Shown one piece after another: positions 8,101 through 14,825 of a stretch of 33,277 nucleotides of DNA. A model generated the notes under the pieces. That model was not told the origin of the DNA. It made no database searches and saw nothing but the letters and a program-made list of their open reading frames with translations. Positions within the stretch are counted from its first letter, which is position 1. Every line of letters starts with the position of its first letter. Origin of the DNA: Mizugakiibacter sediminis (GTDB lineage: Bacteria; Pseudomonadota; Gammaproteobacteria; Xanthomonadales; Rhodanobacteraceae); assembly GCF_000953855.2 (NCBI RefSeq), contig NZ_DF970247.1:1-33277 (forward strand), written 5' to 3'. The position numbers and the translations under genes were made by a program.

Positions 8101-8697
8101 TACGCCGCGCGCTACCGCGCGCTGGTCGACCGCGTGCGCGCCGCCGAACAGCAGCGCGCGCCCGGGTGCAGCGGGCTCGCCGAGGCGGTCGCGCGCCACG
8201 CCTTCAAGCTGATGGCGTACAAGGACGAGTACGAGGTGGCGCGCCTGTACACCTCCGGCGAGTTCGCGCGGCAGATCCGCGAGACCTTCGCCGGCGACTT
8301 CAAGCTGCGCTTCCACCTGGCGCCGCCGCTGCTGGCGAAGAAGGACGCCGACGGCCATCTGCGCAAGGCCGAGTACGGGTCGTGGGTGTTCGTCGCGTTC
8401 AGGCTGCTGGCCGGCCTGCGCTTCCTGCGCGGCACGCCGCTGGACGTGTTCGGCCGCACCGCCGAGCGGCGCCTGGAGCGGCGGCTGATCGAGGACTACT
8501 TCGGCTGCGTCGAGGAGCTGATCGCGACACTCGATGCCGGCAATCACGCGCTGGCGGTGACCATCGCCTCGATCCCCGACGCGATCCGCGGCTACGGCCA
8601 CGTCAAGGAAGACCGCTACGCGCGGGCGCGCAAGCGCTGGGACGAGCTGATGGCGCAGTGGCGCCGGCCGCGCGGCGAGTCGGCGCGCGCGGCCTGA
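5179..8697 (+). CDS. Fused indolepyruvate ferredoxin oxidoreductase (IorA-IorB type)
   Basis: A 1172-residue fusion of the 2-oxoacid:ferredoxin oxidoreductase family, which converts arylpyruvates such as indolepyruvate to aryl-acetyl-CoA using thiamine diphosphate, CoA and ferredoxin. The N-terminal region carries GFVSGYRGSPLGGFD (about 53-67). C437/C440 (YCSGCPHN) and a TPP-binding stretch (about 450-550, with GGEG and DAVAMTGGQPVDG) follow. The ferredoxin-like part has C639, C642, C645 and C651 (CxxCxxCx5C). After it come only C672, C678 and C683 instead of a second regular motif. The gamma-type (IorB) domain starts near 722 with ITGIGGTGVV. Length fits the proteobacterial fused enzymes. 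It is a single-gene unit with its own promoter. Substrate is inferred from family only; branched-chain or phenylpyruvate are alternatives. Confidence 0.9.
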   Translation: MSATAPALDLGYTLDDKYTRTAGRIYLSGVQALVRLPLMQAARDHAAGLNTAGFVSGYRGSPLGGFDLELWRARKHLAAARVEFKPGLNEDLAATMVWGSQQANLFPGAKYDGVFAMWYGKGPGVDRCGDVFKHGNAAGTSPHGGVLVLAADDHACRSSTLPHGSEQEFVSAMMPVLNPAGVQDILDMGLLGWAMSRWTGRWVGFKTIAETVESSASVEVDPHAREIVVPADFELPQGGLNIRWPDPPLDQELRLHQYAVDAAQAFARANRIDRVTIDSPRARLGIVTTGKSYLDVLQALEFLGIDARMAADIGIRVYKIGMTWPLEPHGLRAFAHGLEDILVVEEKRAFIESQMKEYLYHLPGPRPSIVGKYDEAGNWILPSTSELTPARIARVIAQRLGRFFASEAIQQRLRWIAAKEQELALPRANFPRAAHYCSGCPHNTSTVVPEGSRALGGIGCHYMVTWMDRRTDTFTQMGGEGVTWCGQAPFTETKHVFQNLGDGTYFHSGSLAIRQAVAAGVNITYKILYNDAVAMTGGQPVDGTLSVPDIARQVRAEGVQTIVVMSDDIGKWSKPEIFPAGVEFVHRDELEAVQKRLREVPGVSVLIYDQTCAAEKRRRRKRGKMPDPPKRVFINSLVCEGCGDCGVKSNCVSVLPLETEYGRKRAIDQSNCNKDFSCVNGFCPSFVTVHGGGLRKRGGSAEAVDFEALPEPAPRGDLAQPWNILITGIGGTGVVTIGALIGMAAHLEGKGATVLDQTGLAQKGGAVTTHVRIARTPADIHAVRIAAGEADLVLGCDMVVVNDYWSLSKIRAGRTHAVLNSYEAMPGTFTRQPDLKFPAQQIVAAVRQALGGAEPDLLDATDLATALLGDSIATNLFVLGYAWQKGLVPVGRAALLRAIELNGAAVEMNKRAFGWGRLAAIDRARVERAAGVGAASAAAANVAALPLDDRRLSRSLEDVIERRMQFLAGYQNARYAARYRALVDRVRAAEQQRAPGCSGLAEAVARHAFKLMAYKDEYEVARLYTSGEFARQIRETFAGDFKLRFHLAPPLLAKKDADGHLRKAEYGSWVFVAFRLLAGLRFLRGTPLDVFGRTAERRLERRLIEDYFGCVEELIATLDAGNHALAVTIASIPDAIRGYGHVKEDRYARARKRWDELMAQWRRPRGESARAA

Positions 8698-8701
8698 GCG
8701 C

Positions 8702-9370
8702 TCAGGCCGCGTGCAATTGCGGGCCGGCCGCGGCCCGCGCGTGCGGCGTGGCCGGATTGTCGCCGGGCGCCGGCACCAGCATGTCGGCCAGCAGGTGCAG
8801 GCGCCGGCAGGCGCGCTGGCGCGCGGCGCGCACGTCCGCGTCGCCCTGCAGCAGGGCGAGGCGCAGCAGCGCGCGGTCGAGGCGCAGCAGCGCGCCGCCG
8901 GCGCACAGCGCGTCGCGGTGGTAGGTCACTTCGGCGTCGAGGTAGCGCAGTGCCTCCTCGGCCTGCTCGAGGAAGGCGTCGCGCTCCGGCACCCAGGCCA
9001 GGCCGGCGGCTTGCGCCAGCAGCGCGCGCAGCTCGCCGGTGCTGCGCTTCCACGCTGCCGGCGGGCAGGAATCGCAGGCGACCAGTTGCTTCAGCACGTT
9101 CATGTGCGCGAACGCCCGCAGCAGCAGCTGCTCGAAGGCGTCGGAGATGCCGGCCTCCGCCAGCATGGCGGCGATCTCGGGGTATTCCTCGGCCAGCGTG
9201 CACAGGCGTTCCACCGTCGCGCCGTCGACGATGCGCGCGTGTTCGCGGGTATCGGCGCAGGCGATGGTGAGGGCGATGCGCAACTGCCGCCACACCGGCA
9301 GGGCGTCGGGCCGACGGCTGGCGGCGATGGACGCCTGCGGTTCGGCGAGATCGTGAGGGACGCGGGTCAT
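8702..9370 (-). CDS. Hypothetical helical protein
   Basis: A 222-residue protein I do not recognise. It is almost entirely predicted alpha-helix, rich in Ala, Leu, Arg and Glu, with no membrane segment. There is a CDSCP pair in the middle and a Pro/Ala-rich tail. The start ATG at 9370 is backed by AAGGAG about nine bases upstream. An in-frame ATG at 9499 would add 43 residues resembling a weak signal peptide (MNKLVAAAVSAAVARV...), but it has no good ribosome site. The stop lies four bases from the convergent IorAB stop. No function can be inferred; the gene is divergent from an NRDE-family gene. Confidence 0.7.
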   Translation of the reverse strand: MTRVPHDLAEPQASIAASRRPDALPVWRQLRIALTIACADTREHARIVDGATVERLCTLAEEYPEIAAMLAEAGISDAFEQLLLRAFAHMNVLKQLVACDSCPPAAWKRSTGELRALLAQAAGLAWVPERDAFLEQAEEALRYLDAEVTYHRDALCAGGALLRLDRALLRLALLQGDADVRAARQRACRRLHLLADMLVPAPGDNPATPHARAAAGPQLHAA

Positions 9371-9676
9371 GGCGTGGGCTCCTTGCTCGGCGCATCGCCC
9401 TTGCGGTGCGCTCACCCCGGGAGCAGCAAGCGCTGTGCCAGCGCCGGCGCGCACGCGTGCCACCGCCGCCGAAACGGCCGCCGCGACAAGCTTGTTCATA
9501 GTCGATGTGACGGGCGTCCCATTTCGCGCCCCTCGCGGGCGAGGCCGGCCGCGCGGGGCGACAACCTTTGTTGCGATCGCGCGGCGCGTCCGGCGGCAGG
9601 TGACGCTGCGCGCCATGTCGACTGCCGGCCCGCGCGCCGCCGACAATGGCGGCATGCCGTCCCGCCGCCGCCCCGC
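9371..9676. other. Divergent intergenic region with hairpin
   Basis: About 306 bases separate two divergent genes. Visible are a GC-rich imperfect hairpin at 9527-9560 (11-bp arms with one mismatch, CGCCCC/GGGGCG at the ends) and a small CAAC/GTTG hairpin just after it. The plus-strand promoter is at 9618-9647. The minus-strand half could encode a 43-residue N-terminal extension of the hypothetical protein, but I judge it non-coding. Confidence 0.4.
9618..9647 (+). promoter_or_regulatory. Promoter of the NRDE-family gene
   Basis: A weak -35 TCGACT (9618-9623), an 18-base spacer and a -10 GACAAT (9642-9647) followed by GGCGGC. The start codon is 30 bases downstream. Confidence 0.45.
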
Positions 9677-10444
9677 ATGTGCCTGATCGCCGCCGCCTGG
9701 CAGGCGCACCCGCGCTGGCGCCTGCTGCTCGCGGGCAACCGCGACGAATACCACGCGCGCCCCGCGGCGCCCGCCGCGCGCTGGGACGACGCGCCCGAGG
9801 TGCTGGGCGGGCGTGACCTCGAGGCCGGCGGCACCTGGATCGGCGTCAGCGAGCGCGGCCGCGCCTGCGTGGTGACCAACTTCCGCGACCCGCGCGCCGA
9901 CCGCGGCGGCCGCTCGCGCGGCCTGCTGGCCGCCGAGTTCCTGCGCGCCGGCGCGTCGGCAGGCGCCTGGTCGGAGGCGCTGGCCGCGCGCGCCGCCGAT
10001 TACCGGCCGTTCAACCTGCTGCTGTTCGACCGCGACAGCGCGCGCTACGTCGGCAACCATCCGGCGACGCGCATCGCGCCGCTCGCGCCCGGCGTGCACG
10101 GCCTGTCCAACGGCCCGCTGGAGGCGCGCTGGCCGAAGAGCGAGCGCCTGACCGCGGCGCTGCGCGACTGGCTGGCGCGCGGCGAGGACGACTTCGCGCC
10201 GCTGTTCGCCGCGCTGGCCGACGACGCGCCGGCGCCCGACGACGCGCTGCCGCACACCGGCATCGACCTCGAATTGGAGCGCCGCCTGTCCGCGCCGTTC
10301 ATCCGCGGCGAGCGCTACGGCACGCGCGCCAGCACGGTGATCGCGTTGGCGCACGACGGCGGCGGCGTGCTGATCGAGCGGCGTTTCGGCGCCGGCGGCC
10401 GCGCCGACGGCGAGACCGTGCTGCGCTTCGTGACGCAGGCGTGA
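9677..10444 (+). CDS. NRDE (TANGO2-like) family protein
   Basis: A 255-residue protein beginning MCLIAAAWQ, with the family signature AGNRDEYHARP shortly after. The family name comes from this Asn-Arg-Asp-Glu motif, and a Cys at position 2 is typical. The remaining hallmarks (GGRDLEAGGTWIGV, VTNFRDP, LSNGPLEARWPK, YGTRASTVIAL) are all present, so the protein looks complete. TANGO2-like proteins are linked to haem or lipid handling, but the bacterial role is unsettled. The ATG at 9677 is chosen because the conserved Cys must follow the initiator; an ATG at 9654 is out of frame. No Shine-Dalgarno of note. Confidence 0.88.
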   Translation: MCLIAAAWQAHPRWRLLLAGNRDEYHARPAAPAARWDDAPEVLGGRDLEAGGTWIGVSERGRACVVTNFRDPRADRGGRSRGLLAAEFLRAGASAGAWSEALAARAADYRPFNLLLFDRDSARYVGNHPATRIAPLAPGVHGLSNGPLEARWPKSERLTAALRDWLARGEDDFAPLFAALADDAPAPDDALPHTGIDLELERRLSAPFIRGERYGTRASTVIALAHDGGGVLIERRFGAGGRADGETVLRFVTQA

Positions 10445-10451
10445 GGCCGCC

Positions 10452-12314
10452 TCAGAGCACGCGCGCGCCGCGGATCCAGCGGAACTTGCTGTCGAAACGG
10501 GCGTTTTTGCCTTCGACGCAGAACACCAGCGTGGTCGCCGGCAGCGCCACCGTCTCGACGATGCGCTGCTGCACCGCTGCGGCCTCGGCGGCGCGGCGCC
10601 GCCGCCACCACGGCGTGACGCGGAAGCCGAGCGCGTACAGCGGCCGTTCGGGCAGGTGCTTCACGCGCTTGCGCACCAGGTAGGCGCGGCGCGCGCCGGC
10701 GGCGGCGAGCGCCGCGCGCAGGTCGGCGACCGCCGGCGGCGCCAGATCGTGGCGCAGGAACTTGTCGTTGCCGCGGATCTGCGCGCGCTCGGCGCGCGCC
10801 GCTTCCAGCAGCGCCCGGCGTTCGCACAGGCGCGCGTGCCAATGGTCGGCGGCGGCGCGGTCGCCGCGACGCCAGTGGAAATCGCGCAGCGCCTCGGCGC
10901 CCGGCGCGATCGCCTCCTCGTCCAGCTGCATCGCGCGCTCGACCAGCGCCACGCCCGCGGCGTCGTCGCGTGCCAGCAGGCGCGTGCCGAGCGCGTAGCA
11001 CGTCGGCGCCGAGTCCGGCGCGCGCGCGTGCAGGGCGCGGAACTGCGCCAGCGCGGCGTCGGCGCCGGCGCCATAGGCTTCGTCGAGGCGCGCGCGTTCG
11101 AACGCTTCGTCGAGCGACAGCTCGCCCGTCTGCGCCGCGGCTTCCAGCGCCGCCAGCCGCGCGCGCCCCTCCTGCACCCGGCGGTAGTGCTCCTGCCAGT
11201 CGTGGCGGATGCGCTCCGCCCAGCGCGCGTCGAGTTCGGCGACCAGGCGCTCGCGCGCCGCGCCGAGCAGACGGTCGGCGCCCTCGCCTTCGCCGGGCGG
11301 GTTGAAGCGCGGCGCTTCGCCGACCGCCCGCAGGCGGTCGGCGAGGCAGGGGTGCGTGTCGTCGGCGGTGGTGCGCGCGGCCAGCGCGCCGTCCAGCCAG
11401 GCGCGCGCGGCGGTTTCGTCGATGGCGCCGCGCAGGCCGGCGCCCAGCCGGGCGAACGGCGCGAAGGCGGGCTGCGGCTGCTCGTCGGCCTGGCGGTGCA
11501 CGTCCGGCCAGTAGCGCTCGCCGAGGTAGCGGCCGATCACGCTGGTGCCGGTCAGCGCCTCGGCGACGGTGCGCGGCGAGGTCAGCCGCGCGGACACCGC
11601 GTCGGCTTCGTACTCGTTGGCGCGCGCCAGCGGGAAGGAGTAGGCGGCGAAATACGGCGCGTACCAGCGGAAGAACGGGCGGAACAGGAAGGAGCCGCGC
11701 TGGCCGGGCCGTTCCAGCGCGGCCTGCAGGCGCGCCCAGGCCATGCGCAGCCGGTAGATCTGGTTGCCGAAGCGCGCGTGGCCGCCGGCGAGGTGGCCGA
11801 ATTCGTGGGCGAGGATCGCCTGCAGCTGCGCCGGCGTGGTGCACTTCAGCAGCGGCAGGCCGAGCAGCAGGTAGTTGCGGTGCCAGCCGAACAGGCCGAG
11901 CCGCGGCACCTGCACCACCGCGGCGTTGAAGTCGTCGGTCAGCAGTACGCGGTGGAAGCACGGCGCGCGCAGCGCGCGGCGCAGGCGGTCGATGACGACG
12001 AACAGCTCGGGCGATTCGCGGCGGTCGAGCGCGATGCCCTTCGGCGCCTCGATCCGCACCCACAGCGCGCGCAGCACCAGCCACAGGAACGCGCCCAGCG
12101 GCAGGATCAGCTTGATCGCCAGCGCCTTCAGCCACAGCGTCGAGGCCAGCGAGGCCAGCACCAGCGCCGCCAGCGCCAGCAGCACGCCGGCGAGATAGCC
12201 GTAGCCGAGCAGCGCCAGCAACGCCACCCGCAGGCGGTAGGCGCGCGGCCGCTGCCGCGCCTGCGGCTCCAGGCGCGCGACCAGCGCCTCGAAAGCTTCC
12301 CGGGTGATGGCCAT
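10452..12314 (-). CDS. Membrane M48 family metallopeptidase with helical-repeat C-terminus
   Basis: A 620-residue integral membrane zinc protease. Hydrophobic helices lie at about 28-57 and 60-85. The M48 domain has the zinc site H170-E-F-G-H174 and a third ligand probably E234 in ANEYEADA. From about 320 onward the protein is a long soluble helical region with TPR-like spacing (YALGTRLLARDDAAGVALVERAM) and a basic C-terminus. M48 peptidases of this architecture (YcaL/HtpX relatives) act in envelope protein quality control, but the target here is unknown. The start at 12314 is preceded by a G-run (GGGGGG) about four bases upstream. The stop is seven bases from the convergent NRDE gene. Confidence 0.85.
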   Translation of the reverse strand: MAITREAFEALVARLEPQARQRPRAYRLRVALLALLGYGYLAGVLLALAALVLASLASTLWLKALAIKLILPLGAFLWLVLRALWVRIEAPKGIALDRRESPELFVVIDRLRRALRAPCFHRVLLTDDFNAAVVQVPRLGLFGWHRNYLLLGLPLLKCTTPAQLQAILAHEFGHLAGGHARFGNQIYRLRMAWARLQAALERPGQRGSFLFRPFFRWYAPYFAAYSFPLARANEYEADAVSARLTSPRTVAEALTGTSVIGRYLGERYWPDVHRQADEQPQPAFAPFARLGAGLRGAIDETAARAWLDGALAARTTADDTHPCLADRLRAVGEAPRFNPPGEGEGADRLLGAARERLVAELDARWAERIRHDWQEHYRRVQEGRARLAALEAAAQTGELSLDEAFERARLDEAYGAGADAALAQFRALHARAPDSAPTCYALGTRLLARDDAAGVALVERAMQLDEEAIAPGAEALRDFHWRRGDRAAADHWHARLCERRALLEAARAERAQIRGNDKFLRHDLAPPAVADLRAALAAAGARRAYLVRKRVKHLPERPLYALGFRVTPWWRRRRAAEAAAVQQRIVETVALPATTLVFCVEGKNARFDSKFRWIRGARVL

Positions 12315-12348
12315 GCGCCCCCCCACGCATTGCACGAGACCGGCGCGC

Positions 12349-12354
12349 AGTGTA
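12349..12354 (-). promoter_or_regulatory. -10 box for the M48 peptidase gene
   Basis: The minus strand reads TACACT followed by GCGCGCC, 34 bases before the start codon. Same TACACT box as before folE, rmuC and the DUF1993 gene. Confidence 0.45.
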
Positions 12355-12402
12355 CGGAGCGCGGACGCCGGCGGAAATGCGGCGGCCGCCGCGCGGCCGC
12401 GG

Positions 12403-12942
12403 TCAGCGCACCGTGCCGGAGACGATCAGCGGCGCGAGGTCGTAGCCCATCGCCGCGGCGCGCGCCTTGAGGTCCTCGAAGGTGGCGCGGTCGAGGCCGG
12501 GTTCGCGCGCGAGGATCCACAGGTGCTCGCGCGAAGGCTCGCCGACCATCGCCCAGCGGTAGCCGGGATCGAGCGCGATCACCCAGTAGTCGCCCCACAC
12601 GAACGGCAGGAAGCCGAGCCAGGACGGCGCGAAGCGCACCTCCAGTTCGGCCGGCGCGCCCGAGGGATCGGGGCGGCGCGCCACGCCGTCGGCCGATTTC
12701 ACGCTGCCGTCGGCCTTCACGCAGGTGTTGCGCACGCCGAGCGTGCCGTCCGGGTTGGCGGTGTAGGTGGCGGTGATGTCGCGCGCGCAGTCGCGCTCGA
12801 AGTAGAGCGGCAGGCGCGCGATCTCGTGCCAGCTGCCGAGGTAGCGCGCGATGTCGATGTCGGGGATCGCGCGCACCGGCTCGGCGGCGCGCGCGGTGCC
12901 GGCGGCGGCGGCGACGCAGAACACGGCAGCGGCGATACGCAT
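12403..12942 (-). CDS. Blc-type bacterial lipocalin
   Basis: A 179-residue exported protein. The signal peptide (about 1-19, cleavage near ARAA) is followed by the lipocalin barrel: GSWHEIARLPLYFERDC (first structurally conserved region, about 36-52), FLPFVWGDYWVIALD in the middle, and HLWILAREP toward the end. Blc-like lipocalins bind lysophospholipids or fatty acids in the envelope. Unlike E. coli Blc, there is no lipobox Cys at the cleavage site, so it is probably a soluble periplasmic form. The start at 12942 has GAGGAG eight bases upstream. It precedes the M48 peptidase gene in the same direction with an 88-base gap. Confidence 0.9.
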   Translation of the reverse strand: MRIAAAVFCVAAAAGTARAAEPVRAIPDIDIARYLGSWHEIARLPLYFERDCARDITATYTANPDGTLGVRNTCVKADGSVKSADGVARRPDPSGAPAELEVRFAPSWLGFLPFVWGDYWVIALDPGYRWAMVGEPSREHLWILAREPGLDRATFEDLKARAAAMGYDLAPLIVSGTVR

Positions 12943-13010
12943 CGCGGTCTCCTCGGAGCGACGGCGCCTATTGGCGTCCCGCGGCGGTGAACCCGCGATG
13001 AAGCCGCCGC

Positions 13011-13086
13011 CGGGCCTTCCGGGCATCGCGCCGTCATTCGATTTCGTGAGGCCGGCGCCGCCTGCGTAGAATGGACCGGACCATCC
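13011..13086. repeat. Shortened relative of the double-palindrome element
   Basis: Bases 13011-13045 match 1711-1745 at about 30 of 35 positions, including CCGTCATTCGA. Bases 13059-13086 match 1858-1885 at 22 of 28, including GAATGGACC. The two blocks are 112 bases apart in the envC-side element but only 13 apart here, so this copy looks like an internally deleted version lacking the second palindrome. It contains the -10 box of the next gene. The match was made by eye. Confidence 0.5.
13067..13072 (+). promoter_or_regulatory. -10 box for the SpmA/SpmB-type gene
   Basis: TAGAAT followed by GGACC, inside the shortened repeat, 62 bases before the start codon. Confidence 0.4.
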
Positions 13087-13134
13087 CCGACATCGGCGCG
13101 CGGCCGCGCCGGCCGCGGCGACGACGGGACGCGC

Positions 13135-14364
13135 ATGCTCGACAGGCTCTGGCTGGGCTTCTTCCTGACCGCCGCGGTCGCCGCGCTGGCGCACTGGCTG
13201 GTCGGCGGCGACGCGACGGTGTTCGCGGCGATGGTCGAAAGCCTGTTCGCCATGGCCAAGCTGTCGGTCGAAGTGATGGTGCTGCTGTTCGGCACGCTGA
13301 CGCTGTGGCTGGGGCTGCTGGGCATCGCCGAACGCGCCGGCGTGGTCGACGCGCTGGCGCGGCTGCTGGGGCCGCTGTTCCGGCGGCTGATGCCGGAGGT
13401 GCCGGCCGGCCATCCGGCGATCGGCCTGATCACGCTCAACTTCGCCGCCAACGTGCTCGGCCTGGACAACGCCGCCACGCCGATCGGCCTGCGCGCGATG
13501 CGCGAGCTGCAGACGCTCAATCCCAGCGCCGACACCGCCAGCAACGCGCAGATCCTCTTCCTGGTGCTGAACGCCTCCTCGCTGACCCTGCTGCCGGTCG
13601 GCATCTTCATGTACCGCGCGCAGCAGGGCGCGCCCGACCCGACGCTGGTGTTCCTGCCGATCCTGCTGGCCACCAGCGCCTCGACCCTGGCCGGCCTGCT
13701 CGGCGTGGCGCTGGTGCAACGCCTGAAGCTGTGGGATCCGGTGGTGCTGGCCTGGCTGGGCGGCGCGGCGTTGCTGCTGGGCGGCGCGATGGCGCTGCTG
13801 GCGGCGCTGTCGGCGACGGCGCTGGCGGCGCTGTCGTCGCTGCTGGGCAACCTCGTGCTGTTCGCGATCGTGATCGCGTTCCTGCTGGCCGGCGCGCGGC
13901 GGCGCGTGCCGGTGTACGCCTGCTTCGTCGATGGCGCCAGGCAGGGCTTCGACGTGGCGAAGGACCTGCTGCCCTACCTGGTGGCGATGCTGTGCGCGGT
14001 CGGCGTGCTGCGCGCCTCCGGCGCGCTCGACTACGCGCTGGACGGCATCCGCTACGTGGTGCACGCCGCCGGGCTGGACGCACGCTTCGTCGACGCGCTG
14101 CCGACCGCGCTGGTGAAGCCGTTCTCCGGCAGCGCGGCGCGCGCGATGCTGATCGAGACCATGCAGCACAACGGCGTCGACAGCTTCCCCGCGCTGCTCG
14201 CCGCCACCGTGCAGGGCAGCACCGAGACGACGTTCTACGTGCTGGCGGTCTATTTCGGCGCGGTCGGCATCCGCCGCGCGCGCCACGCCGTCGGCTGCGC
14301 GCTGCTGGCCGATCTCGCCGGCGTGCTGGCGTCGATCGCGGTGTGCTACCGCTTCTTCGGCTGA
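13135..14364 (+). CDS. Fused spore-maturation protein A/B family membrane protein
   Basis: A 409-residue polytopic membrane protein with two nucleoside-recognition (Gate) domains. The first (about 40-160) contains NFAANVLGLDNAATPIGLRAM, the signature of SpmA. The second (about 270-400) contains VKPFSGSAARAMLIE and VQGSTETTFYVLAVYFG, the signature of SpmB. In Firmicutes these are two proteins affecting spore core dehydration; in Gram-negatives the fused form is common and its transport role is undefined. About nine to ten membrane helices are apparent. The ATG at 13135 is chosen because the first membrane helix begins right after it; the ribosome site (GGGACGCGC) is weak. It is divergent from the lipocalin gene and convergent with the small membrane protein. 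Confidence 0.88.
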   Translation: MLDRLWLGFFLTAAVAALAHWLVGGDATVFAAMVESLFAMAKLSVEVMVLLFGTLTLWLGLLGIAERAGVVDALARLLGPLFRRLMPEVPAGHPAIGLITLNFAANVLGLDNAATPIGLRAMRELQTLNPSADTASNAQILFLVLNASSLTLLPVGIFMYRAQQGAPDPTLVFLPILLATSASTLAGLLGVALVQRLKLWDPVVLAWLGGAALLLGGAMALLAALSATALAALSSLLGNLVLFAIVIAFLLAGARRRVPVYACFVDGARQGFDVAKDLLPYLVAMLCAVGVLRASGALDYALDGIRYVVHAAGLDARFVDALPTALVKPFSGSAARAMLIETMQHNGVDSFPALLAATVQGSTETTFYVLAVYFGAVGIRRARHAVGCALLADLAGVLASIAVCYRFFG

Positions 14365-14371
14365 CGGCGGC

Positions 14372-14401
14372 CGCGTCGCCCGCCTGCAGGCAGGGGACGA
14401 G
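14372..14401. terminator. Possible hairpin between convergent genes
   Basis: An imperfect inverted repeat with outer arms CGTC/GACG and a CCTGCAGG core lies in the 46-base gap between two convergent stops. It has no T-tract. Low-confidence shared terminator. Confidence 0.3.
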
Positions 14402-14410
14402 GGGGCGGCT

Positions 14411-14611
14411 TCACTGCCGGCCCGGCCCGCGCAGCACGCGCGCGGGCAACAGCAGCAGGGCGCGCAGGAAGGCGAACACACCCTCGACGGCGATGCCGAG
14501 CAGGCGGAACGGCAACAGCAGCAGCCAGACCAGCGGATACAGCAGCAGCGCCAGCAGGGCCAGCGGCCAGCACGCCACCAGCAGCAGCAGCCACAGCAGG
14601 AAGGTCAGCAT
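14411..14611 (-). CDS. Small Leu-rich membrane protein
   Basis: A 66-residue protein, very hydrophobic from residue 2 to about 40 (runs of Leu with W, V and P), probably two membrane helices. It ends in a short basic tail (LPARVLRGPGRQ). I do not recognise a family. The start at 14611 is the first ATG before the hydrophobic segment; GAGA lies eight bases upstream. A -10-like TACGATGGCGC sits 40 bases upstream. A longer reading from 14695 would translate part of the hairpin repeat and is rejected. Confidence 0.6.
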   Translation of the reverse strand: MLTFLLWLLLLVACWPLALLALLLYPLVWLLLLPFRLLGIAVEGVFAFLRALLLLPARVLRGPGRQ

Positions 14612-14650
14612 CGGCGGTCTCGCGGGGCGCCGGCGTGCGGCGGATGCGCC

Positions 14651-14656
14651 ATCGTA
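14651..14656 (-). promoter_or_regulatory. -10-like box for the small membrane protein
   Basis: The minus strand reads CGCTACGATGGCGC, a one-base variant of the CGCTACACTGGCG motif seen before folE, rmuC and the DUF1993 gene. Confidence 0.4.
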
Positions 14657-14672
14657 GCGCCGTGCGGCGCGC

Positions 14673-14825
14673 TCAGCGCCTGTGAAAAAACTCACGTCCC
14701 GCGAGTTTTTTCAGTCGTGAATCCGGCGCATGTCCGGACTCACTCCCGCGCAGCGAGCGCTTGCGCGCCCGCTGCGCGCGAGCCGTCCATGGCTCGCCTG
14801 AGAGGCTGTTTTTCACAGCCTCTCA
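14673..14825. repeat. Hairpin-rich interspersed repeat, copy A
   Basis: 153 bp, closely similar in the same orientation to 17025-17182. Four hairpins in order: GAAAAAACTC/GAGTTTTTTC (14684-14712, perfect 10 bp); GCGCAGCG/CGCTGCGC plus an inner GCGC/GCGC (14748-14777); CGAGCC/GGCTCG (14779-14796); TGAGAGGCTGT/ACAGCCTCTCA (14799-14825, perfect 11 bp, T-rich loop). The two ends are also roughly inverted (CTGTGAAAAA type). The last three bases form the TGA stop of the DUF3014 gene, so it lies directly at that gene's 3' end. The outer hairpins flanked by A and T runs could act as bidirectional terminators. Confidence 0.85.

Noticed and set aside
5137-8601. Very long open frame on the minus strand opposite the IorAB gene
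   Set aside because: The product is a low-complexity Ala/Arg/Gly/His/Val sequence with no domain. Such antisense frames are expected opposite GC-rich genes, and the plus strand has clear catalytic motifs.
9371-9499. Start of the 222-residue hypothetical protein at 9499
   Set aside because: The ATG at 9370 has a strong AAGGAG site; the upstream ATG has none. Kept only as an alternative.
14612-14695. Longer start of the small membrane protein at 14695
   Set aside because: It would encode residues from the interspersed repeat (MSFFTGAERAARR...), and the hydrophobic protein begins at 14611.
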